64,000 nt of DNA, taken from contig JAMPIT010000493.1 in NCBI GenBank assembly GCA_026261815.1, forward strand, positions 9,255,501-9,319,500, written 5' to 3'. The position numbers were made by a program, and so were the translations under genes. The stretch comes from Monarcha castaneiventris obscurior (taxonomy: Eukaryota; Chordata; Aves; Passeriformes; Monarchidae). A model generated the notes under the pieces. That model saw only the letters and a program-made list of their open reading frames with translations, ran no database searches and was not told the DNA's origin. Shown piece by piece: positions 35,908 through 47,772 of the stretch (within the stretch, counting starts at the first letter, position 1; each line of letters starts with the position of its first letter).

Positions 35908-36385
35908 GAATCATGGAATCATGGAATGGTTTGGGTGAGAAGGGACCTTAAAAATCATCCAGTGCCACCCCTGCCATGGCAGGGACACCTCCCACTGTCC
36001 CAGGCTGCTCCAAGCCCCATCCAACCTGGCCTTGGGCACTGCCAGGGATCCAGGGGCAGCCACAGCTTCTCTGGGCACCCTGTGCCAGGGCCTGCCCACC
36101 CTCACAGGGGAGAATTTCTTCCTAATATTTAATCTAACCCACCCTCTGCCAGTTTGAAGCCATTCTCCCTTGTCCTGTCATCCCATGACCTTGTAAATGG
36201 CCCCTTTCCATCTTTCTTTAGACTCTCTTCAGCTACTGGAAGGCCACAATGAGGTCACCCCGAAGCTTCTCTTTTCCAGGCTGAACAACCCCAATTCTCT
36301 CAGCCTTTCCTCACAGGAGCAGAGTTCCACACCCCAAATCAACTTCCTGACCCTTCCCTGGCCTCGTTCTGACAGATCAGAGTTG
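35908..36385 (-). repeat. CR1 LINE 3' fragment, antisense (~480 bp)
   Basis: Seen: octamer-tail remnants AATCATGGAATCATGGAATG, then GGTGAGAAGGGACCTTAAAA, ctgccatggcagggacacc, CAGGCTGCTCCAAGCCCC, GGGCACTGCCAGGGATCCAG, ATTTCTTCCTAATATTTAAT, cattctcccttgtcctgtc, AGGCCACAATGAGGTCACCC and ccaggctgaacaaccccaat. This is the standard CR1 3' UTR order in reverse. Similarity fades near 36385. Confidence 0.95.
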
Positions 36386-36436
36386 ATCTTTAAAGTTCTT
36401 CACCAAAACATCAAACCTGAAGTTTAAATCAGCACT

Positions 36437-36530
36437 CACAGAACCATGGAATGACAAAAAGATTTGGGTTGGAAGGGACCTTAAAACTCATCTTATTCCA
36501 ACCCCTGCCATGGGCAGGGACACCTTCATC
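36437..36530 (-). repeat. CR1 LINE 3' end, antisense (short)
   Basis: Seen: CACAGAACCATGGAATGACA, then gatttgggttggaagggacc, TTAAAACTCATCTTATTCCA and acccctgccatgggcaggg. It is a second, separate CR1 3' terminus with its own tail, about 50 bp beyond the end of the previous copy and in the same orientation. It is truncated to about 95 bp. Confidence 0.92.
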
Positions 36531-39500
36531 AGCCCAGCTGCTCATATCAAATCCATATCAAACTGTTCTTCATCTCGAGTTCACCTCAGGCCCCAGAAAT
36601 GCCTGAAGATGAATTTCAGGGCTTTGCAGTGACTCTGCTGCTCGTGTCAGTAGATTTTGTGGTGGCACTGAGAGTGACTCAGCCATCCCCACGTACCAAA
36701 GTCAGCTTTTTGGTGGCTGTGTTCTGCTCCCTCCCCTGATGAACTGCTCACCCCCAGCCCCAGCCAACCACAACAACGTGGGGTTTGATGCAGTGGAAGC
36801 ACAAAAATCACAACCCCAGACCACCACGGCGCTGGCCCCACTTCTGTGGAGAGTAACAAATCCAGGTCCCTTGGTAAGAAAATGAAGGCTTTGCCATTTC
36901 TTGGGTCTAGGGTTGCACAGGATCTCGATCCAGTTGGAAACTGCTCCGTGGAAATCATTAGAAAATACTGACTTTCCATGTGGTCATTTCCTGAGAGAAG
37001 TGTGGCTGAAATGTGCCTGAAGTTCAGGAGAACAAACACGAGCAGCAAAATAAAGGCACCCACTCCAAAATCAGCCAAATGCAGGGCAGCCAGAAATGCC
37101 ATATTTAGGTTCTTTCCATGATCTACCTGCTTCCCATCAAGGCCCTGGGCATTCCCTGGGCTCAGGATCCCTTTGGAGGTCACCCGTGGTGGATAATTCC
37201 TCCTTGGCTTGGTCCCTTCCACAGAGATCTCATGGAAAAAAAAGGCATCACTGAGTTCTCCTGTCAGAGAGGAGAGCAAAGGTTTCAGAGCCCTGGAATG
37301 CTCATTTGGGATGTCATGGCTGGTGCCTCCTGTGTCCTTCTGCCAGCTGAAATGAAATAATAGCCTGGTTTATTGAAACATTTAATAATCGTCACTTATG
37401 GGCTGCCCAACTCTTCTAATTTCTTGAAATCTACAGCTCCTGCTTCTTTTTTATCCCTTCTTTACTTCAAACTGATTTTGTTGGCACTTGTTGAGCCTGG
37501 AGTTCTGCACCAAGGAATCCACAAGACACCTGGAGCAGTAACACTCCTCTCTTCACCTCTGCAGTTCAAACCAGGGCTTTAGATGCTGCTTCAGCTCTCC
37601 CACAGAATGGCAAATCCTTGGGAACAGATGAGTGCACAAAGGCAAAGGGCAAGGGAGCACTTGGACACCCAGCCCAATTTCACTGACGTGGTGGTGGGAG
37701 CTGCAAACAACTTCCTCTCCCCACTTCTTATAGGAATTCTTGATACGGTGTCAGAAATCAAACAGCTTTCACTGATTTAATTCTTTGTTGGGGTTTAGGA
37801 GTCACTTCAGGAACGGCAGCAAGGAAAATCCCAATCCCCAGTGGAATGGAAGCCCCTGGCTGTGAGCGGGGCAGTGCCCCCACAGCTTTAGGGTTGTTAT
37901 CCAAGTTGTGGGGCTGCAGCCACCACACAGCCCCAGGCTCCCTGTCCAACACTGCTCCTCACACATCTGGAGCTGGGATTTGCCATGCAGGGCACAGGGA
38001 CAGCCTGGGGACAGCCCCCGTTGTTGATCAAACACGGAAATCACACGGAGTCATCTCTGCTCCAACCATGGATCCTTTTGGCACAGCATCTCCATGTCCA
38101 TGGAACAGGGAGAAGAACTGGAACATGTTTCACTCACTATTTTACACTCACTGAAGGAAAAAGGACTTTTGTCTAGAGCTGCTTTTGTCTAAACTACTTC
38201 TGGTGAGCACTCAGGTTTTTAACTTTTCCCTCGTTGATGTAAAAACAAGTGTCTGCCTCCCTGAAAAATTGGGAATTTTTACTGCAGACTTTGGGCAAAA
38301 AGCAAAACTATTTTGGCTCCAAACCAAAAAACTTTAAGCTTAAAATGGCAAACCTCTCATTTTCAGCCAAACAATGAAAACGTTGGTTTTGGCTGGACAT
38401 TTTTGGTTTTCCAACTGAAGTGATCTTTTTCTCGGTCAAAAATTTTCCATGAGGTGAGGAATAAACATTACGGGTAAAAGCCTGGTGGAGCTGGAAGGAA
38501 GGAGGGAAGAGAGGGAGATAAGGAATAAAAACAGTTTATCACAACCATCATGAGGCTCCTGTTACCAAGGTCTGTGACAAGGCACGGCACCAATCCGGTA
38601 AAGAATCCCTGAAACCTATAGCCTGGGGTATTTATAGCAGGATTCACGGTCACTGCATGTTCTCTAAACAAATTTATAGAAGTGTTTTTCTGCTGGTTGT
38701 TTCCTTTTTTAGAATATTATCACCAGGAGAAGCACTCCCAGCCTCTCCTACCTGGGCAGAGTTTTCAGTGCTGTCCCCATGATCTCAGTGGCTGCACAGG
38801 CAATAAAAACTCCCAGGCGCTTGCGGGTGACTTTATTAATTCACAAAAATTCCAAGCCCTGTGCAGGCATCTGGCAGGCAGAGGAGATGCCCTGTTACCT
38901 CCTTCCCAACAGTCTGGAGGGAGAGGGGAACGTGTTTGGAGGTGGAAAAGCCATTCCAGAGCAGGGCACGAGCCACCCGGGCACAGGAGGTCCCACAGGG
39001 CTGTCCAGCTCCAGGTGGGCTCCCTGGTGTGGGCATTCCTGCAGTTTAAATCTCCCAGCCATATCTCTTGTTGGGACCTGATGTGTCTCAGAACGGGCTG
39101 GAATCAGGAATTTCAGTGAATGGAACAAGATGGGAAAAGGTGGGAGGCCAGCAGAGGGCAAGATGCTCTGCAGGCTGCAGTGGAGCTCTTCCTGCTGGTC
39201 CATTCCTGCTTTATTTAGGTGCTTTTGGATTTTCTGGCTAATATTTGACTCTAAAGGGCCAAAGAGGCAGCTGGGCAGTGGTTAGGGAAGAGTTCTCTCG
39301 CATCACCAGCTCATGCCTGGTGTTCCCCTTCTCTCTTCCCACATCTCCAGGAAATGCTCCATCATTCCTGGAAGCGCTGCTGCTTCCACCACACACGGCC
39401 TGGCCACTTGGGAGGACAAAGATGGGCTCAACTGTCAGGATCTGATGCTCTCCCCTCCCAGTTTTCGTGCAGAACCCACCAGCAGAGACAATTTTTTAAT

Positions 39501-42500
39501 CACTGTTCTAATGTTTCCCAACATAAAGCGGCTTTCGGGACGTGACGCAAACCAGCGGTTTAAAGCCATAGATATTTCTAGTTAATCTAAAAGATTAAGC
39601 ACCTCACAGCCACTGGAAAGTGCTCCTTGCAACTACAGTATTATGGCCTTGGATAAATCTGGTTTTATAATCCTGCTTAGTCTACACTGATCTGGATAAA
39701 AAAGAGCCCCACCGTGGAGAATGAGGCTCAGAAAAGCAGTATTTAGGCAAGGGGAGGGAAACAGGAGCACATATTTTCTGCAGGGACAGGAAGGTGGCCC
39801 AGGCTGTCAAATCGTGTTAGGGACACACCATAATCCCCAGTTACCCTTCCCAATGACACTTCCCAGAGTCACCTTCCTATAAAGCCCCTGCAGAGAGAAA
39901 AGGACGGATCAGATGGGGGAGGAAGGCTGAGGGTGATGAGCAAGGAGATGCTGGAGGTGCTCACAGAGCTCCTCAGGGACCTGGGCAGGCGTCCCTGGGA
40001 TCCCACACGGAGCTGGAACGCTCAGGAGAGCTGCTGAGCTCAAGGGCAGCCAAGGCAGCAGTTCAGAGGGGACAAATAACCGGTGCTTATCTCCCTCCTC
40101 ACCCCGGGGAAGGAGCAGAGTAGAGGTGAACGAGCACACAGAGCAGTGGATTACCAGCAATCCCAGTTTGCCTTCCAGCACTGAAACATTTCCCTGCAGC
40201 AGAGGTTTGTGTGGCAGCTCTCTGAGGGAAGGCTGAAGTGCTGTCTGCATTCTCCACTGAGAACGCCTCTATCCTGCAAAAGTTTCATTTGATTTAAGTA
40301 AGGTTTTTATATTCAGCTCAAGTTGAAAGTGCATGAGCTCATTCATTACATCACCAGTTTATCTACGGGGTTATTAAAGTGCTGATCAAATGACAAGAAC
40401 TGGAAACATTTGTCACAACCAAGGATCTCAGGAAACACTTTTTTAGCACTTGCACAGCCTGTATGAATAGCTGTGAATAGTGTGAAATGAATCAGTATTA
40501 AATATATCTTTAAATCCAGTGTTTCCTGTATTTCTGAAGGAAAATGACTCTTGCCTGGGTTTCTGATGTGCAGTTAGAACATAAGTTACTGAATTAATAC
40601 ACAAATTACTGGGCAGGATTCCCTTGCCTGTGTTTTGCAGCTCATCAGATCCGTGGGTCACAATGGCTTTGTATCCTGAAAAAGCTGTGAACAAACAAGC
40701 TGGGCACTGGATCTGCATCTGCAAGCAAACATTTCACAGCTATCCCACAGAGAAAAACCAGTCTGAATTGCAGATCTTCCTGCTCTGTAGCCTTTGTCTC
40801 TCTCGAATCCACGCAGGATTTTTGGCAGTGAAGTCAGAGCCTGGAAGTGTTGAATGCACCAAACTTAGCTCCTACTCACCCGAAGTGATAATATTAAAAT
40901 AATAAGCCTGCCACAAACGTTATGGCAGCAAAATTCAGCGAGAAGAAAAGGCAGCTTTTAGAAAACAAAGCAAGCCCTGAAATTCATTACTATGAGGCAC
41001 AAATTACTACTGCTATTATTATCATCCAGTGCCTATAAGCTGCTGGGATGAATAAGGACTCTTCTGCCTCGTACAAATAAAAGGATAAGAGATCATTGTC
41101 ATCACAGATTTAGTGGATTAAGAAAATGATATGTGCATAATGAGTCTCTGGAAATAGAATATTGGCATGATTTTTTAAGCTTGCTGGAACTCCTCGTGTC
41201 ACACATGGCTTGAGCTGACCACTGATTTATTTAGGCTTGAAAAAAAATCTCACTTATGTAACTTAAATCTCCCTTCCATGGCTGTTTTTAAAGATCTGGT
41301 GGCGTTTGCCTTGAGGAGCAGGAATTGTTCTGTAGGGGCAGAATTGCCTGGTGCCACAGTGGGATCTACACAGTGGGGTACCTCAGGAGCTGAGAGGAGA
41401 GCAAAGATTTCCAGCCTGGTGGGATGTCTGCTGGAAAGGAGCACTGGAGCAGTTTCCAGCTTTTCTGGGAGCACTTTCCCTCCTGAACAAGTGTCAGTTA
41501 CAAGTATAAGATCATCCTGTTGTTTTGACAGAGATGAGATTTAAATAAACAAACCACTATTTTTACCAGTAGAGATTTTGGCTCCCTCTCCCAAAGGAAG
41601 AGGCCATTTTTTCCATTTGTGCCTGGCAGCAAACCCCAAACCCTTAAAGGCCAGTAGACACTGAACCAAACAAAAGCAGAAGAACTGATTCCATCCAAAG
41701 TGAACATCCTGAGGTCCGTGTTCCTGCAAGGCCTTTGCACTCCTGATGCCAAAACTTGAGCACAGGTGAGTGTCCCCTTTGTTTTACTCCTCTCATGAGA
41801 TGCTCCTGGCATGGAAAGGACGCATTTCCATGGTAACAACTCGTGGAAGTGTCGGTGCTTTTGGCTGACAGCAGATTGCTCCATGAGTTCTGATTACCTG
41901 AGTATCTTTTTGGCTCACAAAACCCCCTGTGGGACCGTGATAAGGAAGGAAAGACTCAATTCTGAACACGCCTGCCATTAACCAGCAACCTGGTTGTCAC
42001 GGGAAACCTGGAGCAAATTTCTGCTCTGAAACCATCCAGAGCTGCAGTGGCAGAAAACTTTGGGATGCAGTTTCTCCTTTATTCTCCTCATTAAAAACTT
42101 TGCAGCAACTTTGTAACAAAAAAATGCCAAACCAGCAGTGAGGATGTCTCCTCTTTCTGCCCTGGCACCGTTTTGCTCCCGTTTCCCTGGAGGAAAGCGG
42201 TGTCACTGCTGCAGGAGTGGGATGCAGCCTGGGCCGAGGTTACACAAGCGAGGACAAGGACAATTACTGAAATCCCCACGTTTTCCCAATAACGAGTCCT
42301 GCTCTAATGCAGAAGTTCTGCCCTGCCTGGGAAACAATGCGAGGTTGAACGAGGACAGAGCAAAGAATGACATGTCATAAAAGCCTGCTGCTCCCGAGTG
42401 CCAGCACAGCCCTTCCCTTCCCTTCCCTTCGGATGGGTGCTCTTGGGTAGTTAATTCGAGGCATTTGGAGCATTTGGTAGGCAGCTGTTCTTCTCAGAGA

Positions 42501-43023
42501 GCCATGGCGAGAGTTTTCAAGTGGAAACCACAAAAATGAGCTGATGATGCCATTTGGAAGCCATGTCCACAGAACTCACCTCCTCTGACTACGTTGCTGG
42601 TTTTTAGGAGCAGAGCTCAGCTTTTTGCCCTCTCCTTTTTCCTGCTGCTTTCCCTTTTGTGCTTTTCCAAGGAGCCAAACCCTGCTGGAGCTGCAGGTTC
42701 CAGGCTGGCTCAGGAGGGAGGTGGAAGCAGAGCAGCTCCAGCCATCCTGAGTGGTGGAAGTGGTGGGACAGAGGGAGGTAAAAGAGTTCTCATCCTGTTC
42801 TCAGCCTGGAGACTCTGCCCCAGGAGCAGAGAGGAGCACGTGGAGCACACGGAATATTTCGTTGGAGTGTCACTGCCAGGCCTGAGACTTGTCCAGGAGA
42901 AGGGATCAGAGTCAGAGAAGGTTTTCCCAAGGTCACTCGTGGTTAATTGGGAACCTGTTTGCTGCTGTTTACTGAGCTTCTCCGGGCAGGGGAGGCAAAT
43001 TTACCTGAAGTGCCACATGCAGA
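36531..43023. other. Long unique stretch, no gene or repeat recognised
   Basis: About 6.5 kb without a transposon or array that I can name. The part 40260-41170 is AT-rich, very low in CpG and full of homeodomain-like TAAT/ATTA words (for example ACTACTGCTATTATTATCAT at 41007), which fits an enhancer or other conserved element but proves nothing. CTTCC runs lie at 42413-42429. The donor-like CAGGTGAGT at 41763-41771 has no partner that I trust. Confidence 0.45.
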
Positions 43024-43098
43024 GATATTCATTAAACCAAAGATCCAGGATATTCATTAAACTAAAAGTCCAAGATATTCATTAAACTATAGATCCAG
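43024..43098 (+). repeat. 25-bp tandem repeat, three units
   Basis: Seen: GATATTCATTAAACCAAAGA plus tccag recurs at 43024, 43049 and 43074, exactly 25 bp apart, with a few substitutions (CCAAAG, CTAAAA, CTATAG). AT-rich, non-coding. It is unrelated in sequence to the GC-rich 25-bp array at 20.6 kb. Confidence 0.93.
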
Positions 43099-46000
43099 CT
43101 TAGTAGAAGAAATGGAAGGAGAGGGCGTTTTAATCAAAGGGAAGACACAAGACAGGAATGCTGCTATGAGGCTCCTTGGGATCAATCCTCCAATTAAACT
43201 GATTTTAAAATTTTCACTGATGATGCTGAACTTCTTGAAAAGTCAGGGTTGAAACACAGACACTGGAGGAGGGAAATACCAAAGGGGAAGAACCCAGCAG
43301 TCCCAAGGGACTGAGTAATGGCAGTGAGGTGGAAATTTAATAACCCACAGTGTCAGAGCATAAATGGCAACAGCAAGAGATTTTGCTACATGATCGGAAT
43401 ATAACACATAGAAAAAGAGGGGAAAAGAGGAAGATGTGGTTATGAACAGAGGAAAAAGATTAATCCAGCTCTAGACTCTGTCAGAGGAAATATTCCCAGA
43501 CAGGAAATTATTACTGTTGTATTACTGTAAGTTACTCTTTCTAAGTGTCCTTTTCTTTTCAAATATAACCATTACTTTGCTATTCTGCATAGTTCCTTTT
43601 ATTCAGGAGTATGAAACACCAAACCTGAACTTGGCACTAAAAAGTGGATGCATCAGTAGTTCTTCAACCATTGACACCTTTGAAATCCTTCTTTGCCGAG
43701 TGTCAGAATACACAACTGACTTCCAAAGAAGAAATTCTGTTATTTCCTTTCCTCCTTTTTTTATTTTTTTTCCCTTTTCCCCTGGTGTTTCTTGACTCCC
43801 TTATTACAGTGATGTTTAGCATGTGCCTGCTGTGCAGAGCACGCTTGTTTCTCTGTTTCCCACTTCCTTTTCACATCATTCTTAATGGGCCTTTAAGGAC
43901 ATCTCCAGTTCCCGTGCTGTTATTTATGGCTCTGACATCACCCCTCAAGGTGAACAGCTCTTTGCAGCAGAGCTTTGACTCTTTTACAGCAAATCCGCCC
44001 GCTGCTTTCTATAAAAACAGGAAAACAGCTGCAACTTTTATAGGTGAGAATGAAGGTTTCTCCCTCTTCTTAACATCCACTTTGAGTTCAAAATGAGTTT
44101 TGGGGGGAGAAGCACAAAGGCTGAGTGTGGTCTGTCAGGGCTGAATTTTATCTCCCAGCCTTCAGCTGACGTGAAATGAACTGCAGAAAGCCACACCAGA
44201 GGTTTTTATTATTGCTCATGGCTTACATGGGCTCAGTATGGGCAAGCACAGGGCAGAATCTAAAAGAAAAAAAGGGGCCTTGGCTCACAGGATCTGGTTT
44301 TTCTTCACCAAAACATCTTTTTTAATATAGTGTGTGCTTTGTTGAGTGAAAATAAATCTATAAAGGAGTACAAAAAAATTCAGAAATAAGCAAGTGGCTG
44401 CTAAGATTGGAAGTCCAGGGACACCTGCTCTCATTAATATTGATGCTAATTTGCCTAATGAGCTTTAAATCACATTCAACCTGGCCAAAATGTCGGGACT
44501 GGTATTTCAAATGCAAGCCAGGTACCAACAGGTCCTCATTTTGAAAGGTGTTCAGCTTCCTCTGAGATTTCTGGAATGTGATGGGAGAGAAAGGATGAGA
44601 GACTTTGGCTTTTGCTCTAAAACTCTGGGCAATTTGGGGATGAATCCCTTAATGGCACACTTAGATCAGGTCCTGAGAGGTTGAAACAGAAATCACGTGG
44701 CAGAAAAAAACCCTGAACGTGGATATTTGGAGAACTGGAAGTGCGAGAACCATGAGTAAAAAACTTCATTAAAAATATCAACAGATCACAGGCACTGGGA
44801 ACAAATTTATTACAGAGGCAGAGGAGGATCAGGAGGTTTATTGGATCTCTGCTTGTCACTTCCAGAGCTCATTTTTTAGAGAGAACTTGCAAACACCACG
44901 CAAAGAGTAGCTCTGGAGTGGTTTCTAACACCAGCATCAGTTAGAAACTAAATTAAGTTTAATTGCTCCTAGGTGGGGTTTTTTTCCCTCTTTTTAAATT
45001 GCAGTTTTAAAAGAAGTTGTTTCTATTATTTTCACTTTCAACTGCTCTGAACAAAGGGATTTCATGGAGTACAAAACACACCTTTGCCTCCAGCCCTTTA
45101 TGCACTCAACCCAACGAAGCTCCTGGAGCAGCTGGAAGATCTGAATGGTTGGGTGGGTCAGATGGAAAATTCTGAGTGTTGTCACCTCTAGGATATGTTT
45201 TTGTGTTGGGAAATAATGAAAATTGATTAAACCCTTCTGCTCATCCACGGGAGGGCTCCAGGTGCTGATCCATTCAGGGAAGTTTGTATTCCAAACCTTT
45301 ACACGGAGCAACAAGGAGTAAATCCAGTGTAGAACCAAGAATCAGCTCTGCTCTGGTGGAAAATAGCATCTTGTAAAATACTACTTGTTTACAGCTTCAG
45401 TGTTCCTAAATGAAGACCTAAACCAAAATTCTCTTCACCTACAGACTGCAGCTTGTGCAGGTGCTTCTGCCTCCATGAATTGATGCCAAACCTCCCAGTT
45501 CTTGTCCCAAATTCTGGGCACGGTGTTTGCCACACCATGTGCAGCTCTAGAAACTTTCAGGCTCCTGAGTCTTTCTGACTCGATTTCTCCTCCCAAAATG
45601 GATAATTTGGTGTGCCAGAGCAGTGCTGAGCTGCTCCAGGCTCTAGCAGCAGCGAGAGGTTTTATTTGACTGAATGAGTGGTCAAAAATTACTCCTGGAA
45701 CTTCCAGCAGCTTTTTCTCCGAGCAGTCCCCAGCAGCTAACGGGGACGTGAGATCTGTTTAAATAAAGACAACTCATGGAAAACTTTCCTAGGGGCACTG
45801 CTGCCTCTCCTGATCAGGGATCTTGCTGATGTGTGCAGACTGATCCTGCCACCGCAGCTTCCTCAGAACTTTAGAATTTGCTCTCGCCTTTTTTTTTTTT
45901 TTTTTTCCCACTGTCAACCGGCCAAATATTTCCAACATTTTCCTTTAACAAATGTGTCCTTGTGGGGAAAAGTCCATTAGGAACAGAGTAGTTGCATCTT

Positions 46001-46555
46001 GTCAGGACCAGACTTTAATGGCTGTTTGAATTTTAACTACTATTTGCTAACTATTTCTGTTCAAGCCAACTAAGACCATAATAAAAGCCATTAAATCCTG
46101 AGCAAGTGGCCCCAGTGTAGCTGCAGGGTACAACACTGAGTCTGATCTGAATTTAGCCACTGCAAAGCAAAGCCTGTGACCCTCACAGACTTTTGGGAGC
46201 TGGAAACTTTTCTGTTTTCCAGAAAGGATTGCCTAGAAGAATAAAAGCACTCTTCTTTGCCCCAGGGAAGGCCGAGCAGGGCCTGCAGGTAACATGACAC
46301 ACTGCAATCCATTTTCCTATTTGCAGGATGAATGAAGACACTGTCAAATATCTGGCACTGAATTCCTAAAATGTATGGGACAATGCAAGCCAGTGTTTGG
46401 ATGAGCAGAAAAGTTCCCAGTGCAGAGGGACAGCAAACACAAAGCTTTGCTCCTCTGAAGGCGCCAGTGGCCAGTGCTCGTGGTGAGCAGGGCAGCTGAG
46501 GCAGACTGAATTTGGCATTTTTTCATCCTCTTCACCCAATTGCTGCTCCCTGAGC
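43099..46555. other. Unique DNA, AT-rich, no gene seen
   Basis: Contains T-rich DNA at 43740-43790, a dense set of homeodomain-like words at 44431-44472 (CATTAATATTGATGCTAATT, then CCTAATGAG) and a T17 tract near 45891-45907. No gene, RNA or transposon was recognised. Confidence 0.5.
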
Positions 46556-47130
46556 ACCTCATGGCATCATCCTGGTGGCCAAGAAGGCCAAGGGCATCCT
46601 GGCCTGTGTCAAAAACAGTGTGGGCAGCAGGACCAGGAAGGTCACTCTTCCCCTGTACTGGTGAGGCCTCACCTCGAGTGCTGTGTCCAGTTCTGGGCCC
46701 CTCAGTTCAGGAAGGATGTGGGGATGATCAAATGTGTCCCAAGGAGGGCGACAGGGCTGGTGAGGGAGCTGGGGGTGTTCAGCCTGGAGAAAAGGAGACT
46801 CAGAGGTGACCTTATCACTCTCTACAACTCCCTGAAAGATGCTTTAGTCAGGAGGGGTTGGTCTCTTTCTCCAGGCAGCAACTGACAGAACGAGAGGATA
46901 CAGCCTTAAGTTGCACCAAGGGAAATTTAGGTTGGATATTAGGAAAAAGTTTTTCACAGAAAGAGTGGTGAAGGACTGCAATTGTCTGCCTGAGGAGGTG
47001 GTGGAATCACCATCCCTGGATGTGTTTAAAAAGAGATTGGATGTGGCACTTGCTGCCATGGTTTAATTTAGTTGAGGTGTGAGGGCATGGGTTGGACTCC
47101 ATGATCTTAAGAGGTCTCTTCCAACCTGGT
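46556..47130 (+). repeat. CR1 LINE 3' fragment, sense (~575 bp)
   Basis: Seen in order: AAGAAGGCCAAGGGCATCCT, GGTGAGGCCTCACCTCGAGT, CAGTTCTGGGCCCCTCAGTT, ttcagcctggagaaaagga, GACTCAGAGGTGACCTTATC, ctctctacaactccctgaaa, TTTAGGTTGGATATTAGGAA, GAGGAGGTGGTGGAATCACC, atccctggatgtgtttaaa, TGGTTGGACT-like word gggttggactccatgatct and TCTTCCAACCTGGTGATTCT. Known: this is the full 3' UTR of avian CR1. The 5' end is truncated, as is usual, and no reverse transcriptase domain is left. Its tail runs into the array that follows. Confidence 0.96.
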
Positions 47131-47772
47131 GATTCTGTGATTCTGGGTGATTCTGTGATTCTGGGTGATTCTGTGTGACTCTGTGATTCTGTGATTCTGG
47201 TGTTTCTGTGTGTTTCTGTGTGATTCTGTGTGATTCTGTGTGTTTTTGGGTGATTCTGGGTGATTCTGGGTGATTGTGTGTGATTCGGTTTGATTCAGTG
47301 ATTCTGTGTGATTCTGTGATTCTGTGTGTTTTTGTGTGATTCTGGGTGACTCTGTGTGATTCTGGGTGATTCTGTGATTCTGTGTGATTCTGGTGTTTCT
47401 GTGTGTTTTTGTGTGATTCTGGGTGATTCTGGGTGATTCTGTGTGATTCTGTGATTCTGTGTGACTCTGTGATTCTGTGATTCTGTGTGATTCCGTGTGA
47501 TTCTGTGTGATTCTGTGATTCTGTGTGATTCTGTGATTCTGTGTGATTCTGTGTGATTCTGTGTGATTCTGTGTGACTCTGTGATTCTGTGATTATGTGT
47601 GATTCTGTGATTATGTGTGATTCTGTGTGATTCTGTGTGATTCTGTGTATCTGTGTGATTCTGTGTGATTCTGGATGATTCTGGGTGATTCTGTGGGATT
47701 CTGTGGGATTCTGTGTGACTCTGTGATTCTGTGATTCTGTGTGATTCTGGGTGATTCTGTGTGATTCTGTGA
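47131..47772 (+). repeat. Expanded CR1 octamer tail, (GATTCTGT/GTGATTCTGT)n
   Basis: Seen: about 640 bp built of GATTCTGT (8 bp) and GTGATTCTGT (10 bp) modules in irregular alternation, with variants GATTCTGG, GACTCTGT and TGTTTCTGT. It starts directly at the end of a sense CR1. Known: CR1 copies end in a few ATTCTRTG repeats used in target-primed reverse transcription. Inference: this tail was amplified in situ into a microsatellite. The minus-strand frames (Thr/Gln/Asn/His/Glu/Ser repeats, up to 281 codons) are artefacts. Confidence 0.95.

Noticed and set aside
38682..39119. 145-codon plus-strand frame
   Set aside because: No family resemblance, shares its span with open frames in other phases and on the other strand, and has no splice or promoter context.
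41756..41775. Consensus splice donor CAGGTGAGT (also at 34793)
   Set aside because: Isolated donor words are common by chance, and no matching acceptor and open segment lies upstream.
42594..43085. 163-codon frame with a hydrophobic, signal-peptide-like start
   Set aside because: The frame starts at TTG and not ATG, has no family resemblance, and runs into AT-rich tandem repeats.
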